Below, piece after piece: positions 1 through 6,217 of a stretch of 6,217 nucleotides of DNA (positions within the stretch are counted from its first letter, which is position 1; every line of letters starts with the position of its first letter). The notes beneath the pieces are model-generated. The model was not told the DNA's origin. It worked only from the letters and a program-made list of their open reading frames with translations, and ran no database searches. Source of the DNA: Flavobacteriales bacterium (GTDB lineage Bacteria > Bacteroidota > Bacteroidia > Flavobacteriales > JADGDT01); assembly GCA_023145275.1 (NCBI GenBank), contig JAGLEB010000056.1, positions 1-6,217 on the forward strand, read 5' to 3'. The position numbers and the translations under genes were made by a program.

Positions 1-12
1 TAAATGTATAGG

Positions 13-38
13 TTGTTATAAATTCTTTCCTACTTTTG
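13..38 (+). promoter_or_regulatory. Candidate Bacteroidota-type promoter for the efflux operon
   Basis: Positions 31-38 read TACTTTTG, an exact match to the TAnnTTTG -7 element of Bacteroidota primary-sigma promoters. A TTG at 13-15 could serve as the -33 element, but the 15-nt gap is shorter than the usual spacing of roughly 17-20 or more, so that half is weak. Transcription would begin near 43-46, giving a leader of about 30 nt before the adaptor ATG at 73. The motif is short and the DNA is AT-rich, so chance occurrence is possible. No Shine-Dalgarno sequence is seen before the ATG, as is common in this phylum. Confidence 0.4.
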
Positions 39-41
39 ATT

Positions 42-61
42 TTAATTAAAAATTTAATTAA
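42..61. repeat. AT-only inverted repeat in the operon leader
   Basis: TTAATTAAA (42-50) and TTTAATTAA (53-61) are perfect 9-bp inverted arms separated by AA. The palindrome would overlap or directly follow the predicted transcription start, where an operator for a local repressor could sit. It consists only of A and T, so its information content is low and it may be a by-product of base composition. No regulator gene lies within the window to support an operator role. Confidence 0.3.
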
Positions 62-72
62 CTCTATTTATT

Positions 73-1239
73 ATGTTGAGAAATCACACCCTTAAAATTA
101 TATTATTTTCGGTAATAAGTCTCGCAATATCATCGTGTAGTAGTGAGTCTGATAAAGCTCAAGGTATGCATGTTTTGAAGATACCTGTGATTGAAGTTCT
201 TCAGCAGGACGTTCCAGTGTATAGCGAGTTTATTGGTCAGACTTATGGTCGTCAAGATATCCCTATTCGTGCTAGGGTAGATGGATTTCTTGAAGGGATG
301 TACTTTAATGAAGGAGAAAGAGTTAAGAAGAATCAGCTATTGTATAAGATTGAGCCACAGTCGTTAACTGCTGATTTGGCTGCATCTGAAAGTAAGGTTG
401 TAGAGGCAGAATCAAATGTTGTAAATGCAAAAAGTGATTTGGATAGAGTTAAACCTTTAGCCGAAATGAATGCTGTTAGTAAAAGTGAACTCGATAATGC
501 AAATGCAAGATATAAGTCGGCATTAGCTCAACTAGAATCAGCAAAAGCCAACAAAAAAATTACATCAATTAGTTTAAGTTATTCAGAAGTTAGATCTCCC
601 ATAGATGGTTTAATTGGTATTACAAAAGCAAAGGTTGGAGAATATGTGGGTAAAGATCCAAACCCAATTATATTAAATAGTGTATCAAAAATAGATACAA
701 TTTTAGTTAGATTTTATGTAACTGAAGAGGTTTACTTGAAAATAGCTAGGATTTTTAAGAAAGCTATTAAAGATGGTGCTGAAGGTAGAAAAGTTAAATC
801 AGAAGATAAAGGAAAGTTAGATTTGATACTTGCTGATGGTTCAACTTTTGATCATACAGGAATTGTTGATTTTGTAGATAATAGAATTGATGCAAATACA
901 GGCTCATTATTAGCTCAAGCATCTTTCCCTAATCCAGATAAAGTATTGAGACCTGGATTATTTGCAAAAATTAGAACAATAATGGATATACGTGAAGATG
1001 CTATTTTGGTGCCACAACGTGCAGTGCAATTTGTACAAGGAAAAACAAATGTACTTGTAGTTGATAAAGAAAATAAGGTAGAATATAGATCAGTGGTAAC
1101 TGGTGCTAAGTATAAGAATGTTTGGGAAGTAAAAGAGGGCCTTAAAGTAGGAGATAAAATTGTATTGGAAGGAGCCCAAAAGTTACGAACAGGTATGATA
1201 ATAGATCCTGTTGTTAAAGAATTCAAAATTTCAGAATAA
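73..1239 (+). CDS. RND efflux periplasmic adaptor (membrane fusion lipoprotein, AcrA/MexA-like)
   Basis: This 388-residue protein is the periplasmic adaptor that would join the inner-membrane RND pump to the outer-membrane channel. The N-terminus is a lipoprotein signal peptide: basic start, hydrophobic core at about residues 8-18, and lipobox I-S-S-C with the lipidated Cys at 22. Residues about 63-95 form the first half of the lipoyl/barrel-sandwich domain (RARVDGFLEGMYFNEGERV). Residues about 97-168 form the Ala/Glu/Lys-rich alpha-helical hairpin that would contact the channel. The second lipoyl half follows with R174-S-P-I-D-G179, the family's typical motif. Beta-barrel and membrane-proximal domains fill the rest. 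Length is normal for the family. The ATG at 73 is chosen because it starts a complete lipoprotein signal. The pump gene follows after 19 nt, so the two are almost certainly co-transcribed. Substrate cannot be deduced from sequence. Confidence 0.95.
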   Translation: MLRNHTLKIILFSVISLAISSCSSESDKAQGMHVLKIPVIEVLQQDVPVYSEFIGQTYGRQDIPIRARVDGFLEGMYFNEGERVKKNQLLYKIEPQSLTADLAASESKVVEAESNVVNAKSDLDRVKPLAEMNAVSKSELDNANARYKSALAQLESAKANKKITSISLSYSEVRSPIDGLIGITKAKVGEYVGKDPNPIILNSVSKIDTILVRFYVTEEVYLKIARIFKKAIKDGAEGRKVKSEDKGKLDLILADGSTFDHTGIVDFVDNRIDANTGSLLAQASFPNPDKVLRPGLFAKIRTIMDIREDAILVPQRAVQFVQGKTNVLVVDKENKVEYRSVVTGAKYKNVWEVKEGLKVGDKIVLEGAQKLRTGMIIDPVVKEFKISE

Positions 1240-1258
1240 CAAAAAAGCAACTTAGATA

Positions 1259-4200
1259 ATGGAAGAACAAGGAGGAAACTTTTTTGTAAAACGACCGATT
1301 GTAGCAATGGTTATTGCTATTATCATGGTTATTGTGGGAACTATATCATTGATGAGTTTGCCAAGTGAGCAATATCCAAATATTACACCGCCAATCGTTC
1401 AGGTTCGAACAACCTATACAGGAGCAAGTTCGTTAACTGTAGAAGAATCACTTGCTACTCCTTTGGAGCAGGAGATTAATGGTGTAGAGAATATGCTATA
1501 CATGAAAAGTACTAATTCTAATGATGGAACATTAACTATTGATGTTTCGTTTGATGTAGGTACCGATCCTGATATGAGTACAGTATTTACGCAAAATAGA
1601 GTAACGGCAGGAACACCTAAGTTACCTGAAAGCGTTAAGCAATATGGGGTTAAGACAGAGAAATCTATGCCTAATATACTTATGCTAGTTTCTTTAACTG
1701 CTGATGGTAGATACGGTCAGAATTTCTTAGGAAATTATGCCTTGATTAATATTAAAGATGTACTTGCAAGAATTAAAGGAGTAGGACGTGTTAATGTGAT
1801 GGGTGCTAGTGATTACTCTATGAGAATTTGGGTAAAACCAGATAGACTTTCTCAATTAGGTATGACAGTAACCGAAATTATAGCAGCAGTAAGAGCGCAG
1901 AACGTAACAATGCCAGGTGGTAAGTTTGGTGCAGAGCCTGCCCCTGCAGGTACCGAAATGACATATACTGTTCGTTTGCCAGAAAGACTTAGTAGCGAAG
2001 AAGAATTTGGTGATATTGTTGTTAGAACTAATAAAGACGGTTCGCAAGTAAAAGTAAAAGATATAGCTAGAGTTGAGCTTGGGGTAGAAACGTATAATAT
2101 GTTCCCGAGAATGAACGGAAAGGAAGCAGCAATTGTTGCCTTGTATCAAGCTCCAGGATCAAATGCTGTTGATTTAGCAGATCAGGTTAGATCGGAGATG
2201 GAGAGACTTAGTAATGATTTTCCTGAAGGTATGAGATATGATGTAACTCTAGATGGAGCTGCACCAATTACTGCAGGTATCGAAGAAATTGTTATTACAT
2301 TGTTTGTAGCGCTTCTATTGGTAATTCTTGTAGTATTTATATTTATTCAGGATTGGAGAGCCACTTTAATCCCTACAATAGCAATACCTGTTTCGTTAAT
2401 AGGTACTTTTATGATATTCCCTTTGTTAGGGTTCACAATAAACGTACTCTCCCTCTTGGGATTAGTTTTAGCCATTGGTATTGTCGTCGATGATGCCATT
2501 GTAGTAGTTGAGGCAGTTCAGGTAAATATTGCTAAGGGCATGAAAACTAAAGAAGCTACACAAAAAGCTATGGCAGAAGTAACAGCGCCAGTTATTGCAA
2601 CTACTTTGGTATTAGTAGCAGTATTTATTCCGGTAGCAGGTATGGCAGGTATTACAGGTAGTTTATATCAACAGTTTGCAATTACAATTGCTATTTCTGT
2701 TGTTTTCTCTTCTATAAATGCACTTTCGCTTACTCCGGCCTTGTGTGGAATATTGCTAAAAGAACCAAAGCCTTATAAAGGGGTATTAGGTAAATTCTTT
2801 GCTTGGTTTAACAAGGTTTTTGATAAAACTACTGACTCTTATATGAGCTTTACAAATATTGTAGCTAGTAAAGCAAAAAGAGGAATGGTGTTTATTGGGA
2901 TTATAGCAGTCGGTATAGTTGTTCTTGGTAAAATCTTACCGGGAGGATTTATTCCTAGTGAAGATCAAGGTTATTTTTACATTAACATACAGTTGCCCGA
3001 TGGAGCATCTCTTCAGCGAACTCTTGAAACTTCAAAGCAAGTTGAAGCTATAGTTTCTAATTATCCAGAGGTGAAATTTGTTACAACAGCAGCAGGATTT
3101 AGTTTGTTGTCAGGCTCAATGGCTCCTAATTCTGGTTTTATGTTTGCAAACCTTCATCCTTGGGCAGATAGAGATAAGACAGCCAAGATGATAAGCCAGG
3201 AATTAAATAAACAATTATATCTTGGAGTGAATTCGGCACAAACTTTTTCGTTTGAGCCACCAACTATTCCTGGATTGGGTAGTGGTACAGGTTTTACATT
3301 TATGCTTCAAGACAAAGGAGGTAATACACCAGAATATTTATCTGAGCAAGCCGATGTTTTCTTGGCAGCTGCGAATGCTAGACCAGAAATTGGAAGCGCA
3401 TTTACTACATTTAAAGCGTCTGTGCCTCAAAAATTCCTTGATATTAATAGAGATAAAGCCCTTAAAATGGGGGTTGATCTTAATGATTTATATACAACCA
3501 TTGGAGCCTTTTTAGGGGGGTCTTATGTAAATGATTTTAATAAATTTGGTCGTTTGTACAAGGCTTATGTTCAAGCAGAACCAGAATATAGAACTGATGA
3601 ATCTAAACTATCGTTATTTTATATTAAAAATAAAGATGGCGAAAAGGTACCATTAACTACTTTAGTCTCGGTTAAAGAAATTAGCGGACCAGAATATACA
3701 AATCGTTTCAATTTATTAAGATCTGTTCAGATACAAGGAGGCCCGGCACCAGGATATACATCTACCGAAGCTATGGATGCTTTGGAAGAGGTAGCTGCAG
3801 ATGTTCTTCCTAGTACTATGACTTACGCTTGGGCTGATATGTCTTTCCAAGAGAAAAAAGCATCGGGTGGAGCAGCAGCAATCTTTGCTTTATCATTAAT
3901 CTTTGTGTTTTTAGTGCTAGCAGCTCAGTACGAAAGTTGGTCTTTACCTCTTAGTATTCTTTTGGGAACTCCGTTTGCAGTTTTTGGAGCTATGGCAGCA
4001 CTGTACATTGCGAGATTATTTTCTGATAGTTTCGAGATGAATGTATATGCTCAGATATCCTTAGTATTACTTATTGCCATGGCAGCAAAGAATGCCATAC
4101 TTATTGTAGAGTTTGCAAATGAAGCATTCGAGAATGAAGGATTGTCTCTTTACGATTCAGCAATTAAAGCAGCAAAGTTGCGTTTCAGACCAATTTTAAT

Positions 4201-4426
4201 GACAGCATTTTCGTTTATTCTAGGTATTTTACCTTTAGTACTTGCTTCAGGAGCAGGTGCCGAATCAAGAAAGGTTATGGGAATGGCGTTACTTGGGGGT
4301 ATGTCTGTTGCAACATTAATAGGAGTGTTTATGACACCTCTTTTGTTTATAGTTGTAGGTAGATTATTTAAGTACGAAGAAAAACGTGAAGCGAAGCTTA
4401 AAGCATTGGGAGTTGAAAATGAATAA
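1259..4426 (+). CDS. RND multidrug efflux pump, HAE1 family (AcrB/MexB-like), inner membrane
   Basis: This 1055-residue protein is a full-length proton-driven RND transporter of the hydrophobe/amphiphile efflux-1 family (AcrB is 1049 residues). It starts with the family signature N-F-F-V-K-R-P at residues 7-13 and a first transmembrane helix at about 14-34, followed by the LPSEQYPNITPP segment. The first periplasmic porter/docking region runs to about 340. Helices 2-6 lie at about 343-497, with the proton-relay pair D411-D412 in helix 4 (GIVVDDAIVVVEA). Helix 7 is at about 540-560, before GGFIPSEDQGY. The second periplasmic half follows, then helices 8-12 at about 870-1033, with the relay lysine K944 in helix 10 (AMAAKNAILIVEFAN). 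These match AcrB D407, D408 and K940, so the pump should be functional. It lies 19 nt after the adaptor gene. The ATG at 1259 places the conserved N-F-F motif where the family expects it. No frameshift or missing key residue is seen. Drug specificity is unknown. Confidence 0.97.
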   Translation: MEEQGGNFFVKRPIVAMVIAIIMVIVGTISLMSLPSEQYPNITPPIVQVRTTYTGASSLTVEESLATPLEQEINGVENMLYMKSTNSNDGTLTIDVSFDVGTDPDMSTVFTQNRVTAGTPKLPESVKQYGVKTEKSMPNILMLVSLTADGRYGQNFLGNYALINIKDVLARIKGVGRVNVMGASDYSMRIWVKPDRLSQLGMTVTEIIAAVRAQNVTMPGGKFGAEPAPAGTEMTYTVRLPERLSSEEEFGDIVVRTNKDGSQVKVKDIARVELGVETYNMFPRMNGKEAAIVALYQAPGSNAVDLADQVRSEMERLSNDFPEGMRYDVTLDGAAPITAGIEEIVITLFVALLLVILVVFIFIQDWRATLIPTIAIPVSLIGTFMIFPLLGFTINVLSLLGLVLAIGIVVDDAIVVVEAVQVNIAKGMKTKEATQKAMAEVTAPVIATTLVLVAVFIPVAGMAGITGSLYQQFAITIAISVVFSSINALSLTPALCGILLKEPKPYKGVLGKFFAWFNKVFDKTTDSYMSFTNIVASKAKRGMVFIGIIAVGIVVLGKILPGGFIPSEDQGYFYINIQLPDGASLQRTLETSKQVEAIVSNYPEVKFVTTAAGFSLLSGSMAPNSGFMFANLHPWADRDKTAKMISQELNKQLYLGVNSAQTFSFEPPTIPGLGSGTGFTFMLQDKGGNTPEYLSEQADVFLAAANARPEIGSAFTTFKASVPQKFLDINRDKALKMGVDLNDLYTTIGAFLGGSYVNDFNKFGRLYKAYVQAEPEYRTDESKLSLFYIKNKDGEKVPLTTLVSVKEISGPEYTNRFNLLRSVQIQGGPAPGYTSTEAMDALEEVAADVLPSTMTYAWADMSFQEKKASGGAAAIFALSLIFVFLVLAAQYESWSLPLSILLGTPFAVFGAMAALYIARLFSDSFEMNVYAQISLVLLIAMAAKNAILIVEFANEAFENEGLSLYDSAIKAAKLRFRPILMTAFSFILGILPLVLASGAGAESRKVMGMALLGGMSVATLIGVFMTPLLFIVVGRLFKYEEKREAKLKALGVENE

Positions 4427-4434
4427 ATTAATGT

Positions 4435-4517
4435 AGAACAAGGATTAACGATATTTGATTTAGGAGGTGTTAAAGTTCGAAAATCAAAAATATTAATTCC
4501 TTGTTCGAAATTCAAAA
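4435..4517 (+). repeat. 83-bp hairpin-forming direct repeat, copy 1
   Basis: The 83 bases are identical to 4902-4984. After two mismatches in the next three bases, the match resumes over TATGAATA, so similarity reaches 4528 and 4995. Internally the repeat is a near-palindrome: the arms 4436-4461 and 4481-4506 match at 21 of 26 positions, with a perfect 9-bp outer stem (GAACAAGGA with TCCTTGTTC) and a perfect 8-bp inner stem (TTTGATTT with AAATCAAA). The 19-nt loop at 4462-4480 starts with AGGAGGTG, a strong complement to the 16S rRNA 3' end. No T-run follows the stem, so it is not a standard intrinsic terminator. It begins 8 nt after the pump stop codon and ends 4 nt before the IVP ATG. Transcribed RNA would be a plausible target for double-strand RNase processing. 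Confidence 0.9.
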
Positions 4518-4521
4518 TATT

Positions 4522-4884
4522 ATGAATATGAAAAGGTTTGATTTAGAAGATCGTTTGGTTGATTTTTCAGTTCTAATTATTGGAATAGTAAATAATATGA
4601 AAACGTCTAAGGCGGGTAATACTCTTGCAAATCAGATTGTTCGTTCAGGTACTTCGGTTTCGTTAAATTATGGTGAAGCACAAAGTGGGGAGTCTAGAAA
4701 AGATTTTATTCATAAAATGAAAGTGGTCTTAAAGGAATTGAGAGAGACTTTAGTTGCTTTGAAAATTATCCATAAAGCTTTGCTGTATGGGGTTGAGGCC
4801 GATGTAACTAAAGCTAAAGTCGAAAACAATGAATTAATATCAATTTTTGTAAAGAGTGTTGCCACGGCACAAAGTAATTTATAA
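4522..4884 (+). CDS. Four-helix-bundle protein, S23/23S rRNA intervening-sequence protein (IVP) family
   Basis: This 120-residue protein is all-helical and belongs to the S23/IVP four-helix-bundle family. The diagnostic stretch runs from about residues 35 to 83: LANQIVRSGTSVSLNYGEAQ, then S-G-E-S-R-K-D-F-I-H-K, then V-L-K-E-L-R-E-T. The conserved residues R41-S42, N49-Y50, E52-A53, E57-S58, D61-F62, K71-E72 and R74-E75 are all present, so the gene looks intact and under selection. The family occurs in 23S rRNA intervening sequences and as stand-alone genes; its molecular role is not established, though related Avd proteins of diversity-generating retroelements bind nucleic acid and partner with reverse transcriptase. 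The ATG at 4522 is chosen because it lies just past the repeat; ATG 4528 is almost equally possible, and an in-frame TTG at 4501 lies within the hairpin and is less likely. It has no evident role in efflux. Flanking identical repeats suggest it arrived as a cassette. Confidence 0.9.
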   Translation: MNMKRFDLEDRLVDFSVLIIGIVNNMKTSKAGNTLANQIVRSGTSVSLNYGEAQSGESRKDFIHKMKVVLKELRETLVALKIIHKALLYGVEADVTKAKVENNELISIFVKSVATAQSNL

Positions 4885-4901
4885 ATTTAGAAAAAGTATA
4901 A

Positions 4902-4984
4902 AGAACAAGGATTAACGATATTTGATTTAGGAGGTGTTAAAGTTCGAAAATCAAAAATATTAATTCCTTGTTCGAAATTCAAAA
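4902..4984 (+). repeat. 83-bp hairpin-forming direct repeat, copy 2
   Basis: This copy is identical to 4435-4517. Its hairpin arms are at 4903-4928 and 4948-4973, and its loop at 4929-4947 again opens with AGGAGGTG. It starts 17 nt after the IVP stop codon and ends 4 nt before the ATG of the outer-membrane factor, so both copies sit in the same position relative to a downstream start codon. It forms nearly all of the 104-nt gap before the channel gene and is therefore the whole leader through which that gene must be expressed if transcribed from the upstream operon. No promoter motif clearly separate from the repeat is seen in this gap. Confidence 0.9.
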
Positions 4985-4988
4985 GACT

Positions 4989-6217
4989 ATGAATAATTAT
5001 TTAATAAAATTATCTGCTCTACTATTTGTGGTAACTCTAGGGTTCCAGAGCTGTAAAGTAGGCCCAGACTACGAAAGAACAGAATTAGCTTCTATGGATT
5101 CGTATAGCTACGATTCTATAAAAAAGGATACTGTAATTAATCTTAGATGGTGGGAGCTGTTTCAGGATCCTACCCTTCAAACTCTAATAGAAGTTGGTTT
5201 AAAAGAAAATCTAGATGTGCTTACAGCTGTGTCTCGTATTGAAGAAGCAAGAGCTTATCACGGATTTAAGAAAGCAGATGTTTGGCCTGCATTTGGCTAT
5301 AATCTAGGAGCTAGTTCTAGAAACGATATTCAAATCCCAGGTTTTGAAGGAAAAACATTGGATAATTTTAATGGGTCATTAACTGTATCGTGGGAATTAG
5401 ATTTCTGGGGAAAGTATCGTAGAGCTAGTGAGTCTGCAAAGGCCGACTTGTTAGGTAGTGAAGCATCTAGAAGAACTATCATGATCTCTTTGATCTCCGA
5501 AATATCTGAGAATTATTTTAAAATGTTAGATTTTCAGAAAAGGCTTGAAATTTCAAAAGAAACTTATGAAGCTAGATCTAAATCTGTAGATTTAATGCAA
5601 GCGAAGTATGAGCATGGTTATATTCAGTTACTAGATCTTAATCAATCTCAAATTCAATTAGCGATTGCTGAAGCTTCAATTCCAAGATATGAAAGAGAAT
5701 TTATTCGCGCTCAACATCAGCTAAGTTTGTTGTTAGGTAAAACTCCACGGAATATCCAAGCTGGAATTAAATTAGATAGTATGATTACCCCTCCAGGTAT
5801 TCCTGTTGGATTACCTTCATCTTTAATTGAACGTAGACCGGATGTTGTTCAATCTGAATTTGCGGTTATGTCGGCAAATGCACAAGTAGGAGTTGCTGTA
5901 GCACAACGTTTCCCCGCAATAAGTTTAACAGGTTCAGGAGGACTAGGAAGTAGCGATGTAAATAACTTACTTACAAATGGATTTGTTTGGAGTGTTGGGG
6001 CTGCTTTAACAGGGCCATTATTTAATTTCGGAAAAAATAAAAGAAGAGTAGAGGTAGAAAAACATAAAACAGAACAAGCTGTTTATGCATATAGAAAAAC
6101 TGTACTTAATGCGTTTAGAGGAGTAGAAGATGCCTTGGTAGGTGTTAGAACTTTTAAAGTAGAATACGAGGCTAGAACTCATCAAGTTGAAGCTGCAGAA
6201 AGTGCTCTGTATCTTTC
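4989..6217 (+). CDS. RND efflux outer-membrane factor lipoprotein (OprM/NodT family), 3' end outside window
   Basis: The frame is open from ATG 4989 to the window edge: 409 complete codons, with the C-terminal part missing (the family is usually about 450-480 residues). It would form the trimeric outer-membrane channel and periplasmic tunnel of the tripartite pump. The N-terminus is a lipoprotein signal with hydrophobic core at about 8-18 and Cys22 in F-Q-S-C, followed by KVGPDY, the usual start of this family. Other family marks are the W-W-E-L-F-Q-D-P-T-L segment at about 54-63, SWELDFWGKYRR at about 134-145, LPSSLIERRPDV at 275-286 (the repeat-boundary motif typical of NodT/OprM proteins) and GPLFNFGKNKRR at 342-353. 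Two homologous helical repeats are expected, and both begin within the window. The gene lies downstream of the adaptor and pump, separated from them by the repeat/IVP cassette. No Shine-Dalgarno sequence lies at normal distance from the ATG. Confidence 0.95.
   Translation, partial: MNNYLIKLSALLFVVTLGFQSCKVGPDYERTELASMDSYSYDSIKKDTVINLRWWELFQDPTLQTLIEVGLKENLDVLTAVSRIEEARAYHGFKKADVWPAFGYNLGASSRNDIQIPGFEGKTLDNFNGSLTVSWELDFWGKYRRASESAKADLLGSEASRRTIMISLISEISENYFKMLDFQKRLEISKETYEARSKSVDLMQAKYEHGYIQLLDLNQSQIQLAIAEASIPRYEREFIRAQHQLSLLLGKTPRNIQAGIKLDSMITPPGIPVGLPSSLIERRPDVVQSEFAVMSANAQVGVAVAQRFPAISLTGSGGLGSSDVNNLLTNGFVWSVGAALTGPLFNFGKNKRRVEVEKHKTEQAVYAYRKTVLNAFRGVEDALVGVRTFKVEYEARTHQVEAAESALYL

Larger units (their letters stand above)
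4435..4984 (+). mobile_element. Putative repeat-bounded IVP/S23 cassette inserted in the efflux operon
   Basis: A four-helix-bundle gene lies between two identical 83-bp repeats (4435-4517 and 4902-4984; period 467 bp), splitting the otherwise standard order adaptor-pump-channel. Deleting one period would remove the gene plus one repeat and leave the operon intact, which is the architecture of an inserted module. S23/IVP proteins are known from intervening sequences in 23S rRNA genes of several bacteria, where inverted-repeat ends pair around the insert. Here the left arm of the first repeat (4436-4461) could pair with the right arm of the second (4948-4973) in the same way. No transposase, integrase or reverse transcriptase is present, so mobility would depend on functions elsewhere. 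Calling it a mobile element is inference from the arrangement. Confidence 0.45.

Noticed and set aside
3515..3520. Run of six G in the pump gene as a possible phase-variation tract
   Set aside because: It encodes the conserved Gly-Gly of the LGGSYVNDF segment, is short, and the reading frame is intact; nothing suggests slippage.
4431..4436. ATG-TAG minimal open reading frame just after the pump stop
   Set aside because: A start followed directly by a stop is easily accidental in AT-rich DNA; nothing else supports a regulatory mini-ORF.
4150..4515. Reverse-strand open frame of 121 codons over the pump 3' end and repeat copy 1
   Set aside because: It is antisense to conserved pump coding sequence, has no recognisable domain and looks like a shadow frame; the same applies to reverse frames at 915-1307 and 1856-2149 and the + frame at 3252-3515.
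4435..4517. Intrinsic transcription terminator after the pump gene
   Set aside because: The stem is long but AT-rich and interrupted, and it is followed by GAAATTCAAAA rather than a T-run. A second identical copy lies directly before another operon gene.
4501..4521. TTG start at 4501 for the IVP gene, adding seven residues
   Set aside because: These codons lie inside the repeat's hairpin arm, and the family's conserved region begins after the ATG at 4522; the added residues are not expected.
4522..4884. Possible Avd accessory protein of a diversity-generating retroelement
   Set aside because: Avd shares the four-helix-bundle fold, but there is no reverse transcriptase, template repeat or variable repeat in the window, and the sequence fits the S23/IVP pattern.

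Overview
The window reads as part of a chromosomal drug/solvent-type efflux operon from a low-GC member of the Bacteroidota. That assignment rests on protein style (lipoprotein adaptor and lipoprotein outer-membrane factor with Bacteroidota-like sequences), AT-rich DNA, start sites without Shine-Dalgarno sequences, and a TAnnTTTG-type promoter element upstream of the first gene. I cannot name the genus. All genes are on the + strand and appear to form one transcription unit.

Layout: 1-72 is a short leader with a candidate promoter and an AT-only palindrome. 73-1239 encodes the periplasmic adaptor (AcrA-like membrane fusion lipoprotein). 1259-4426 encodes the inner-membrane RND pump (HAE1/AcrB-like, full length, with the proton-relay Asp-Asp and Lys). 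4435-4984 is an unusual insert: a four-helix-bundle S23/IVP-family gene (4522-4884) between two identical 83-bp hairpin-forming repeats (4435-4517 and 4902-4984). 4989 to the window end encodes the outer-membrane factor (OprM/NodT-like lipoprotein), cut by the window edge with its last part missing.

The adaptor, pump and outer-membrane channel together would form a tripartite complex that exports substrates across both membranes using the proton gradient. This part is ordinary. The notable part is the repeat / IVP gene / repeat cassette between the pump and channel genes. Its protein family is best known from the intervening sequences (IVS) inserted in some bacterial 23S rRNA genes, which are bounded by pairing ends. 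Here a similar arrangement lies inside a protein-coding operon. Each repeat is a near-palindrome ending just before a start codon, and each exposes an 8-nt perfect anti-Shine-Dalgarno complement in its loop. I infer a small mobile or RNA-processing module; this is a hypothesis from the sequence alone.
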